From the NCBI GenBank assembly GCA_945949875.1, contig CAMFGH010000015.1, forward strand, positions 1 through 38,676: a stretch of DNA of 38,676 bases. Reading direction: 5' to 3'. This document shows, one piece after another, positions 32,218 to 38,676 of the stretch (position 1 is its first letter; each line of letters starts with the position of its first letter). The stretch comes from an uncultured bacterium (GTDB lineage: Bacteria; Bacillota; Clostridia; Lachnospirales; Lachnospiraceae). The notes beneath the pieces are model-generated. The model worked only from the letters and a program-made list of their open reading frames with translations, had not been told where the DNA came from and did not search any database. A program made the position numbers and the translations under genes.

Positions 32218-33435
32218 ATGGCAGTTAATTCAACAGACGTAGAAGCAATTGTAAGACAGGTACTTGCCAGCATGGAAGGCGGTGTGGCTCCGGCAGTTTC
32301 AGCCAGACCCGCAGCAGCAGGAAGTATCCCGAAAACAGCACGTGTAGCCGTTTTAACAGCAAAGAAGCATTTCGATATCAAGGAATATCCTATTCCGGAA
32401 ATCGGCGATGATGATCTTCTGGTTAAGGTAGAAGGCTGTGGTGTTTGCGGTACAGATGCTCACGAATATAAAAACGATCCATTCGGCCTGATCCCTGTAG
32501 CCCTTGGACATGAAGGTACAGGCGAAATCGTAGCCATGGGTAAAAATGTAAAAGTAGACAGCGCAGGAAAAGCAGTGAAAGTCGGTGATAAGATTGTTAC
32601 CTGTATGATCTTTAAGGATGATCCTGAAATCACCATGTTTGACTTAAACAAAAAGAACGTTGGTGGCGCTGATGTATATGGTCTTCTTCCGGAAGATGCA
32701 TCCAACTTCAACGGTTGGTTTGCAGATTATATCTGGATCAGAGGATCTCTCGGATCTACATTCTTTAATGTATCCGATCTGGATCTGGATTCCCGTATTC
32801 TGATCGAACCATGTGCAGTTCTGATTCATGCGGTAGAAAGAGCAAAGAGTACAGGAATTTTAAGATTTAACAGCAGAGTAGTTGTACAGGGCTGCGGACC
32901 GATCGGTCTGATCTGTATCGCTATTTTAAAGACCATGGGACATGTAAATGTTATCGCGGTAGATGGAAATGAGCAGAGACTGGAATTTGCCAAGAAGCTT
33001 GGCGCAGCAGGCAGTGTGAACTTTATGGAACATAAAGGAATCGAAAACCTGACAGCAGCTGTAAAAGATGCTTTTGGCGGACATCTTGCAGATTTCGCTT
33101 TCCAGTGTACAGGTTCTCCTGTAGCACACGCTAATATTTACAAATTCATCAGAAATGGTGGAGGTCTTTGTGAACTTGGTTTCTTCATCAATGGTGGAGA
33201 TGCAACCATAAATCCTCACTTTGATCTCTGCTCCAAAGAAATCACACTGGTTGGTTCCTGGGTATATACCTTAAGAGATTATGTTACAACCTTTGATTTC
33301 CTCAGAGCAGCCAAAGCAATCGGACTTCCAATGTCTGATCTGATCACAGACAGATTCCCGTTGGATAAGATCAACGAAGCTTTAGAGAAGAATCTGGCAA
33401 TGACAGGTCTCAAGATTGCAATAGTGAACGAATAA
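32218..33435 (+). CDS. Zinc-type MDR alcohol dehydrogenase with N-terminal encapsulation peptide
   Basis: This 405-aa enzyme of the medium-chain dehydrogenase family probably reduces propionaldehyde to propanol (or lactaldehyde to propanediol) and recycles NAD+. The first 18 residues (NSTDVEAIVRQVLASMEGG) are an encapsulation helix, followed by an Ala/Pro linker to about residue 38. Catalytic zinc ligands are C77 (GCGVCGTDAHEY) and H98-E99 (LGHEGTGEI). The four-Cys structural zinc lobe is not visible. The Rossmann motif is VVVQGCGPIGLICIAIL. Propanol dehydrogenases of Pdu loci (PduQ) are usually iron-type, so this is a substitution. GAAAGGATG lies upstream of the start. The substrate is an inference. 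Confidence 0.88.
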   Translation: MAVNSTDVEAIVRQVLASMEGGVAPAVSARPAAAGSIPKTARVAVLTAKKHFDIKEYPIPEIGDDDLLVKVEGCGVCGTDAHEYKNDPFGLIPVALGHEGTGEIVAMGKNVKVDSAGKAVKVGDKIVTCMIFKDDPEITMFDLNKKNVGGADVYGLLPEDASNFNGWFADYIWIRGSLGSTFFNVSDLDLDSRILIEPCAVLIHAVERAKSTGILRFNSRVVVQGCGPIGLICIAILKTMGHVNVIAVDGNEQRLEFAKKLGAAGSVNFMEHKGIENLTAAVKDAFGGHLADFAFQCTGSPVAHANIYKFIRNGGGLCELGFFINGGDATINPHFDLCSKEITLVGSWVYTLRDYVTTFDFLRAAKAIGLPMSDLITDRFPLDKINEALEKNLAMTGLKIAIVNE

Positions 33436-33490
33436 AATGGATACATACGGAACGAAAGAAAAGTTTTAAGTTCCGGAAGGAGAAAACGGT

Positions 33491-33835
33491 ATGGACGAAA
33501 TCAATGTAGAAGAAATGAATGATGAAAGAGCCGTTGGTATCTTGGAAGTATTCGGATTAACAACAGCATTCCTGGCAGCAGATGCCGGATGTAAGGCTGC
33601 AGACGTTACCCTGGAGAACTTTGACAAGAACAAACCGGCAAATGCAGATGCCCTCCCGGTTCCACTCCTTGTAACTATCAAGTTCCGCGGAACAGTAACA
33701 GACGTTGAAGCAGCACTGGAGGCAGCAAAAGCTGTAGCCGCTGCGGGAGCAGGTATCGTACAGAGTTATGTGATTCCAAGACCCACAGCAGACTGCTGTA
33801 AGATGTTGAAACTGAACGCTTTTGACAAGAGATAG
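33491..33835 (+). CDS. Microcompartment shell protein, BMC-H with N-terminal extension and loop insert
   Basis: This 114-aa single-BMC-domain protein differs from the PduA type. It has about 12 extra acidic residues at the start (MDEINVEEMNDE) before the core AVGILEVFGLTTAFLAADAG. An insert of roughly ten residues lies in the LENFDKNKPANADALPVP loop. The core ends with VQSYVIPRPTADCCKML. The changed loop probably alters the pore or edge of the hexamer. It begins the run of four shell genes. GAAGGAG precedes the ATG. Confidence 0.88.
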   Translation: MDEINVEEMNDERAVGILEVFGLTTAFLAADAGCKAADVTLENFDKNKPANADALPVPLLVTIKFRGTVTDVEAALEAAKAVAAAGAGIVQSYVIPRPTADCCKMLKLNAFDKR

Positions 33836-33876
33836 AAATAGAAACAAATTGATAAAATTTATGGAGGATTAAAATT

Positions 33877-34152
33877 ATGGCACAGGAAGCATTAGGAATG
33901 ATTGAAACAAGAGGCCTTACAGCTGCAATCGAAGCAGCAGATGCAATGACCAAAGCAGCAGAAGTTGCTTTAGTAGGAACAGAAAAAATCGGTAGCGGAC
34001 TTGTAACCGTTATGGTTCGTGGCGATGTAGGAGCTGTAAAAGCAGCAGTAGAAGCAGGTGCATCTGCAGCAGGCAGACTTGGTGAATTAGTGGCTCAGCA
34101 TGTAATCCCAAGACCACACAACGATGTAGAAAAAATCTTACCTACAGTATAA
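33877..34152 (+). CDS. pduA: Microcompartment shell protein PduA/PduJ-like (BMC-H), copy 1
   Basis: This 91-aa canonical hexameric shell protein has [39 protein letters not shown] and [24 protein letters not shown] is the pore loop. It is a close paralogue of the gene at 34539, and bases 33970-34022 are identical to 34632-34684. TGGAGGA precedes the ATG. Abundant shell hexamers of this type form the facets and pass small polar substrates such as propanediol. Confidence 0.95.
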   Translation: MAQEALGMIETRGLTAAIEAADAMTKAAEVALVGTEKIGSGLVTVMVRGDVGAVKAAVEAGASAAGRLGELVAQHVIPRPHNDVEKILPTV

Positions 34153-34172
34153 AATCTGAAAGGATTTGATTT

Positions 34173-34478
34173 ATGGGAAAATCGTACGGCTTTATAGAAA
34201 TTCAAGGTGTCGTGGCTGCTATGGATGCGTTAGACATCATGTGCAAAACGGCAAACGTTGAGCTGGCAACATGGGAACGTAAGCTGGGTGGACGACTGGT
34301 AACACTGATCGTCCAGGGCGATGTTTCAGCAGTAACACAAGCCGTGGAAACCGCAGCAGCAAATGCGATAAAAAAACCTGCAGTGCAGGGCGTTATTGCA
34401 AATCCGCATCCGGAAATCGTAAGACTGGTGGAAAAATCAGCCAGCAGATTTAAAAACGCGGATGGTACTTTAAAGTAA
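34173..34478 (+). CDS. Microcompartment shell protein, divergent BMC-H
   Basis: This 101-aa BMC-H paralogue has an altered pore loop. The core is SYGFIEIQGVVAAMDALDIM, the pore region is ATWERKLGGRLVTLIVQGD, and the end is VIANPHPEIVRLVEKSA, followed by a 10-residue tail. The pore loop RKLGGRL differs from the KIGSGL of its neighbours, which suggests different selectivity. It sits between the two PduA-like copies, 20 bp after the first. AAAGGA lies upstream of the start. Confidence 0.9.
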   Translation: MGKSYGFIEIQGVVAAMDALDIMCKTANVELATWERKLGGRLVTLIVQGDVSAVTQAVETAAANAIKKPAVQGVIANPHPEIVRLVEKSASRFKNADGTLK

Positions 34479-34538
34479 CTATTATGACCCGGGACGGGAC
34501 AAAAACAATATTTTTCAATGATTAAGGAGGAAATAATC

Positions 34539-34817
34539 ATGGCACAGGAAGCATTAGGAATGGTTGAAACCAGAGGTTTAGTAGCATCTATCGAAGCAGC
34601 AGATGCAATGTGTAAAGCAGCTAATGTTACATTAGTAGGAACAGAAAAAATCGGTAGCGGACTTGTAACCGTTATGGTTCGTGGTGATGTAGGAGCTGTT
34701 AAATCTTCTGTAGAAGCTGGTGCAAACAGCGCAGCTAAATTAGGCGAACTGATCGCTACACATGTAATCCCAAGACCACACAACGATGTTGAAATGATCT
34801 TACCAAAGGTAAAATAA
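34539..34817 (+). CDS. pduJ: Microcompartment shell protein PduA/PduJ-like (BMC-H), copy 2
   Basis: This 92-aa canonical BMC-H protein begins [20 protein letters not shown] and shares the [19 protein letters not shown] core and [11 protein letters not shown] end with the gene at 33877. ATG 34539 follows AAGGAGG at a proper distance; the in-frame ATG at 34518 lies before that site and is rejected. Possession of two nearly identical facet proteins matches the PduA/PduJ pair of classical Pdu operons. Confidence 0.95.
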   Translation: MAQEALGMVETRGLVASIEAADAMCKAANVTLVGTEKIGSGLVTVMVRGDVGAVKSSVEAGANSAAKLGELIATHVIPRPHNDVEMILPKVK

Positions 34818-34830
34818 TCCGGAAAGATAA

Positions 34831-35496
34831 GTGGTGTTAGAGTTGGATACAAATAATGTAGAACTGATTACAAAGATGGTAATCCAGGCACTGAACCAGC
34901 AGGAGGCTAAGAAAAGCGAGCAAGGTTTTCTGGTCCCTGTTGGCGTATCCGCTAGACATGTTCATTTAACACAGGAGCATGTGGAGATCTTATTTGGAGA
35001 AGGTTACCATCTGACAAAGAAAAAAGAACTTATGGGTGGACAGTTTGCTTCCAATGAACAGGTTACACTGGTAGGACTGAAACTTAGAGCGATTGAAAAT
35101 GTCAGAATCCTGGGACCAACAAGAAAGAAAAGCCAGGTAGAAATCTCTGCTACAGACGCCAGATCGCTTGGAATCAGTGCACCGGTCAGAGAATCCGGTA
35201 ATGTTGCCGGAAGTGCACCTATTGCACTGGTTGGGCCAAAAGGTGTATTGTATCTGGAAGAAGGATGTATCGTTGCACAGAGACATATTCATATGTCTCC
35301 GGCAGATGCCGCAGCATCCGGGTATAAAGACGGAGATTATGTATCCGTAAAAGTAGAGAATGAAAGAGGAACTACCTTTAATCAGGTAAAAATTCGTGTA
35401 GACGAGTCCTTTACATTGGAAATGCACATCGATACAGATGAAGCAAATGCAGCAAAGATCGCCCAGGGCGATACAGTCAGAATTGTGAGAGACTGA
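34831..35496 (+). CDS. pduL: Phosphate propanoyltransferase PduL
   Basis: PduL converts propionyl-CoA and phosphate to propionyl-phosphate, returning CoA within the compartment. The 221-aa protein starts at a GTG with an encapsulation helix (NNVELITKMVIQALNQQ). It has the two PduL domains with zinc-binding histidines in VSARHVHLTQEHV and RHIHMSPADA, and LKLRAIENVRILGPTRKKSQ between them. The Shine-Dalgarno is weak (GGAAAG). It lies 13 bp after copy 2 of the PduA-like gene. No acetate/propionate kinase gene is in the window to complete ATP formation. Confidence 0.94.
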   Translation: MVLELDTNNVELITKMVIQALNQQEAKKSEQGFLVPVGVSARHVHLTQEHVEILFGEGYHLTKKKELMGGQFASNEQVTLVGLKLRAIENVRILGPTRKKSQVEISATDARSLGISAPVRESGNVAGSAPIALVGPKGVLYLEEGCIVAQRHIHMSPADAAASGYKDGDYVSVKVENERGTTFNQVKIRVDESFTLEMHIDTDEANAAKIAQGDTVRIVRD

Positions 35497-35533
35497 AAAA
35501 AGTAATATTTATTTGTGATGCAGGAGGTACGTC

Positions 35534-35800
35534 GTGATAGCAGCAAAAGTAGTAGGAAGTATTGTTTCCACAAGGAAAAGTGAAAACTTAATCGGAAATA
35601 AATTCATGATCGTAGAACCTGTAGAACGTATGAAAGGTCATACGAATCAATTTGTGGCCATTGATAACATAGGAGCCGGTATCGGTGAATATGTTTTAGT
35701 TGCACAGGGCAGTGCTGCCAGAATCGGTTGCGGTTTGGCCAGCGCTCCCATTGATGCAGCTATTGTAGGTATTATTGATGACCCAAGTGGATTGGAGTAA
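35534..35800 (+). CDS. pduN: Microcompartment vertex protein EutN/PduN (BMC-P)
   Basis: This 88-aa EutN/CcmL-family protein forms pentamers that cap the vertices of the shell. The family pattern is clear: KVVGSIVSTRKSENLIGNKF, FVAIDNIGAGIGEYVLVAQG, SAARIGCG and DAAIVGIIDD. The GTG start at 35534 is supported by GGAGG upstream. It is the only vertex protein gene in the locus. Its stop codon lies 6 bp before the pduS start. Confidence 0.96.
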   Translation: MIAAKVVGSIVSTRKSENLIGNKFMIVEPVERMKGHTNQFVAIDNIGAGIGEYVLVAQGSAARIGCGLASAPIDAAIVGIIDDPSGLE

Positions 35801-35806
35801 TTGATC

Positions 35807-37135
35807 ATGGAACTAGTTGAGTTTAGTGGACTTATCAGGGAGAGCGGTATCGTCGGTGCCGGCGGTGCAGGATTCCCCACCTATGCGAAAATAGATCAGC
35901 GGACAGAAACCATTGTACTGAACTGTGCAGAGTGTGAGCCGCTGCTCAAACTTCACAGACAGCTACTGGAGGTGCATGCCCATGAAATCATGGAGGCACT
36001 GGATATGGTGGCCGATGTGGTAGGTGCAAAAGAAGTCATAATCGGAGTGAAAGGTGAATATAAAGATACAGTACGCGCATTGAAGGAATGCATTGGTGAA
36101 TTCCCGAAGATGAAGATCAAACTGCTGGATAGTGTATATCCAATGGGAGATGAAGTGGTACTGATCTATGAGGCAACCGGAAAAGTTGTCAGACCGGGCG
36201 GACTTCCGGTAGAATCCGGAGTGGCAGTGTTTAATGTAGAGACCATGTATAATCTTTACAGAGCTGTAAAAGAGAACCATCCGGTAACTGACAAAGTGGT
36301 ATCTGTGGTAGGAGAAGTAGAACATCCTGTTTCTGTCAGAGTACCAATCGGCTGCAAGATAGAAGATGTTGTTGCTCTCGCAGGAGAGATCACAACAAAA
36401 GATCCTGTATTCCTGATCGGAGGCCCGATGATGGGCTTTATCGGAAACGGGGATATGGCTGTAACAAAAACAACAAACGCGATTCTGGTGCTTCCAAAGG
36501 ATCACCAGATCATACATAGAAAACAGGCAAATGCTTCCATAGAGTTAAAACGTGCAGCATCTTCCTGTTGTCAGTGTGAGACCTGTACTGCCTTATGTCC
36601 AAGACATGCATTGGGACATCCTATTGAACCGCATTTATTCATGAGAGCAGCAGCAAATCACGATTTCAGTAATGCCAATGTATTTTTAAATACATTTTAT
36701 TGCTGTTCCTGTGGTGTTTGTGAGATGTATGCGTGTCCGCAGGGGCTTTCTCCAAGGTCATTGATCACAGAGTACAAAAACGGGCTTCGTGCCGCAGGCA
36801 TCAAAGCACCTACGGATCCGAAGGTGGAATCGGTTAAACCGTCCAGAGAATACAGAAAAGTACCGGAAGGACGTATGGAAGCAAGACTTGGACTTTCCAA
36901 ATATAATCTTCCGGCGCCACTGCAGGATACCGTGGTAAAAATGAGTCATGTAGTGGAAAAAATGGGCCAGCATATCGGAGCACCTGCAGTGCCAATGGTT
37001 TCTGTTGGAGATATGGTCCAGGTGGGCGATATGATCGGAAAACCAAATGCTGGACTTAGTACTGCAGTTCATGCATCTATTGCAGGAAAAGTAGTATTGG
37101 TAACAAAAGATGAAGTAACAATTCAGAGAGTATAA
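35807..37135 (+). CDS. pduS: PduS-like iron-sulfur flavoprotein (RnfC-related)
   Basis: This 442-aa protein is related to RnfC/NuoF. It has a Gly-rich nucleotide-binding start (VGAGGAGFPTYAKI), an SLBB-type domain (VVSVVGEVEHPVSVRVPIG), and two [4Fe-4S] motifs, CCQCETCTALCP and CCSCGVCEMYACP. A barrel-sandwich domain with lipoyl-like pattern lies at the end (VGDMVQVGDMIG). PduS is known as a cobalamin reductase, yet this locus has no cobalamin enzyme, so another redox role is likely. ATG 35807 (9 nt after GGAG) is chosen over the TTG at 35801. pduT follows 20 bp later. Confidence 0.92.
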   Translation: MELVEFSGLIRESGIVGAGGAGFPTYAKIDQRTETIVLNCAECEPLLKLHRQLLEVHAHEIMEALDMVADVVGAKEVIIGVKGEYKDTVRALKECIGEFPKMKIKLLDSVYPMGDEVVLIYEATGKVVRPGGLPVESGVAVFNVETMYNLYRAVKENHPVTDKVVSVVGEVEHPVSVRVPIGCKIEDVVALAGEITTKDPVFLIGGPMMGFIGNGDMAVTKTTNAILVLPKDHQIIHRKQANASIELKRAASSCCQCETCTALCPRHALGHPIEPHLFMRAAANHDFSNANVFLNTFYCCSCGVCEMYACPQGLSPRSLITEYKNGLRAAGIKAPTDPKVESVKPSREYRKVPEGRMEARLGLSKYNLPAPLQDTVVKMSHVVEKMGQHIGAPAVPMVSVGDMVQVGDMIGKPNAGLSTAVHASIAGKVVLVTKDEVTIQRV

Positions 37136-37155
37136 TCGGGAGGCCATTGCAAAGA

Positions 37156-37704
37156 ATGAGCAGAGCAATTGGAATGATAGAATATAAAACCGTTTCTGCC
37201 GGTGTGGTTGCTACAGATCAGATGGTAAAGACAGCTGATGTGGAGTTGATGGAAGCAGAAACTGTTTGTCCGGGAAAATACATAGCTATAATCGCCGGTG
37301 ATTTGAGCGCAGTCAGAGCTGCTGTAGATAATGCGATTGCCTTGAATGGAGAAAATCTAATTGACAGTTTTGTTCTTGGTAATCCACATGAATCTATTTT
37401 CCCTGCGATTTACGGAACGACCCATCTGGAAAAGGTGCATGCGCTGGGGATTTTGGAAACATTTGATGCAGCAGCTATTATTCAGGCGGCTGATGTAGCA
37501 GCAAAGACGGCAATTGTTGATTTAATAGAACTTCGTATTGCAAAAGGAATGTGTGGTAAATCTTATATGTTCTTAACCGGCGAAGTGGCTGCAGTGCAGG
37601 CAGCCATCGACAGAGCCATTGCAGAGGTGGGACCCAAAGGGATGTATCTTGATTCTTCTGTCATTGCGCAGCCGGATGAGCAGGTATGTAAATCCATTCT
37701 CTAG
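37156..37704 (+). CDS. pduT: Microcompartment shell protein PduT-like, tandem BMC (BMC-T) with Fe-S pore
   Basis: This 182-aa trimeric shell protein has two BMC domains (AIGMIEYKTVSAGVVATDQM and ALGILETFDAAAIIQAADVA). Counting from ATG 37156, the Cys of ETVCPGKY is residue 38, the position that binds the [4Fe-4S] cluster in the central pore of PduT. This supports that start over the in-frame TTG at 37147, which lies only 3 nt after GGGAGG. Its pairing with pduS suggests electron transfer across the shell. Confidence 0.93.
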   Translation: MSRAIGMIEYKTVSAGVVATDQMVKTADVELMEAETVCPGKYIAIIAGDLSAVRAAVDNAIALNGENLIDSFVLGNPHESIFPAIYGTTHLEKVHALGILETFDAAAIIQAADVAAKTAIVDLIELRIAKGMCGKSYMFLTGEVAAVQAAIDRAIAEVGPKGMYLDSSVIAQPDEQVCKSIL

Positions 37705-37715
37705 GAGGAAATAAA

Positions 37716-38489
37716 ATGCTGGCACTGGAAAGACGGAATTTAATTCTTGAAAAATTACAGGAAGAAAAGAAAGTAGTAGTCAGTGAACTGAGCCAGTTGT
37801 ATGGGGTGTCAGAGGAAACGATTCGAAGAGATCTGGATAAGTTAGACCGGGATGGCCTGGCTGTAAAAAGCTATGGCGGGGCAGTCATCAATGAGAATAC
37901 CAGCATTGATATGCCATTTAACGTCCGAAAAAAGAAAAACGTATCCGGAAAACAGCGCATTGCTGAGATGATTGCATCATTAATTCATGATGGTGATCAC
38001 ATTGCTCTGGATGCCAGTACAACGGGTGTTTTTATTGCAAAAGCAATCAAACAAAAGGAAAGAATTACGCTGATTACGAATTCAATCGAAGTGATCATAG
38101 AACTGTCGGATGTAAGTGATTGGAACATCATTTCTTCCGGTGGAAAATTAAAAGAAGGATATCTGGCATTGATCGGTCCAAAAGCCATAGAGGGACTTAG
38201 CTCCTATAACGTGGAAACCGCCATCATTTCCGGAAAAGGCTTTGATCTGGAAAAGGGATTGACCGATGGAAATGAAGAATTCTCCCAGCCAAAGCAGATG
38301 ATGTTTAAATCTGCAAAAACAAGAATCGTGGCTGTGGATAAAACAAAATTTGGAAAGATTGCATTTTCCAGGATTGCAGATCTGTCTGATATAGATATTG
38401 TTGTGACAGACGAAAAGCCGGATGATAACTGGCTGAAGGCATTTCAGGAAAAAGGAATCAAATGTGTTTATCCGGAGGAGAGCTTATAA
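37716..38489 (+). CDS. DeoR-family transcriptional regulator of the microcompartment locus
   Basis: This 257-aa protein has the DeoR N-terminal helix-turn-helix (VSELSQLYGVSEETIRRDLDKLDRDGLAVKSYGGAV) and a C-terminal sugar-phosphate-sensing domain (DGDHIALDASTTGVFIAKAI, LITNSIEVIIEL, ISGKGFDLEKGLTDGNEEF). Such domains usually sense phosphorylated sugars or their cleavage products, and E. coli FucR, a DeoR-family activator, controls fucose genes. AGGAGG lies 8 nt upstream of the ATG, and the gene starts 11 bp after pduT, so it is co-transcribed. The repeats upstream of both locus promoters are its natural candidate sites. Confidence 0.93.
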   Translation: MLALERRNLILEKLQEEKKVVVSELSQLYGVSEETIRRDLDKLDRDGLAVKSYGGAVINENTSIDMPFNVRKKKNVSGKQRIAEMIASLIHDGDHIALDASTTGVFIAKAIKQKERITLITNSIEVIIELSDVSDWNIISSGGKLKEGYLALIGPKAIEGLSSYNVETAIISGKGFDLEKGLTDGNEEFSQPKQMMFKSAKTRIVAVDKTKFGKIAFSRIADLSDIDIVVTDEKPDDNWLKAFQEKGIKCVYPEESL

Positions 38490-38540
38490 AAAAGCCTATG
38501 TCATATTTTAGTTCATCCATATAATTTGTAAGTATTGGAG

Positions 38541-38568
38541 AGGCTCTTCACATGGTGGAGAGCTTTTT
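38541..38568 (+). terminator. Terminator at the end of the microcompartment locus
   Basis: GCTCTTCAC (38543-38551) pairs with GTGGAGAGC (38555-38563, one T-G wobble) around a 3-nt loop. It is followed by TTTTT. Confidence 0.75.
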
Positions 38569-38676
38569 CCATTGTGTAACGATTCGGAGCCATGCATAAT
38601 GGAATGAAATGTTTTGCTTGCAAAGAACATTTTATATGGCGAGCTAACCACATGAGTAAAAGGAAAACAGCGGAGC

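Noticed and set aside
34202-34852. A long minus-strand open frame of 216 codons opposite the shell genes.
   Set aside because: It is the complement of Ala/Val-rich BMC genes, has no ribosome-binding site, and would overlap four strongly supported genes.

Overview
The window looks like chromosomal DNA of a spore-forming, gut-type Firmicute, most likely Lachnospiraceae (Blautia / Mediterraneibacter / Roseburia-like). This rests on the mix of genes: a SipL-like spore-coat protein, a SpoIIQ-like M23 protein, the PyrK/PyrD-1B pair, the MEP-pathway gene ispE followed by an FCD-type GntR gene, and a glycyl-radical-enzyme microcompartment. The genus is an inference.

Positions 1-24.7 kb are mostly housekeeping. 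They hold the 3' part of glycogen phosphorylase, hflX, a 354-bp palindromic repeat, an aconitase-family hydratase, an EF-hand-like protein, a degenerate M23 (SpoIIQ-like) protein, a GH9-like lipoprotein without visible catalytic motifs, ddl and murF. These are followed by a convergent plsC, then pyrC-pyrK-pyrD, sipL, ispE-gntR, a small membrane protein overlapping murI, a DUF1934 protein, a 185-nt palindrome, a convergent membrane protein, a trigger-factor-like lipoprotein, an NlpC/P60 hydrolase and a convergent PHP hydrolase. Several non-coding structures stand out. A TTGTATACAA palindrome is shared by the promoters of ispE-gntR and the aconitase gene. A hairpin buries the Shine-Dalgarno and start codon of a small membrane-protein gene. 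A terminator's 3' arm doubles as the Shine-Dalgarno of sipL.

Positions 24.8-38.5 kb form one co-directional locus for a B12-independent propanediol-utilising bacterial microcompartment of the fucose/rhamnose (GRM5-like) type. Gene order is: glycyl radical diol dehydratase, its activase, a EutS/PduU-like shell protein, a EutP/PduV-like GTPase, fuculose-1-phosphate aldolase, a GlcG/PduO-C protein, PduP aldehyde dehydrogenase, a zinc-type alcohol dehydrogenase, four BMC-H shell proteins, PduL, a EutN/PduN vertex protein, PduS, PduT and a DeoR-family regulator. In the inferred pathway, L-fuculose-1-P (or the rhamnulose analogue) is cleaved to DHAP and lactaldehyde. Lactaldehyde is reduced to 1,2-propanediol, which the radical enzyme dehydrates to propionaldehyde inside the shell. 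Propionaldehyde is then split between propionyl-CoA/propionyl-phosphate (PduP, PduL) and propanol (alcohol dehydrogenase), which recycles NAD and CoA internally. Five cargo enzymes carry recognisable encapsulation helices.

The locus has two near-identical promoters (TTGACT-N17-TATAAT). Each has AAACCACAAAA-type repeats ending 26 bp upstream of the -35 box, which suggests a shared regulator, perhaps the DeoR protein at the 3' end. Unusual points are a zinc MDR alcohol dehydrogenase with an encapsulation peptide, a compact activase without the ferredoxin-like insert, a cysteine-rich linker in the aldolase, and a PduS/PduT redox pair in a system with no cobalamin enzyme. No fucose/rhamnose isomerase, kinase, transporter or acetate kinase is seen, so these must be elsewhere.
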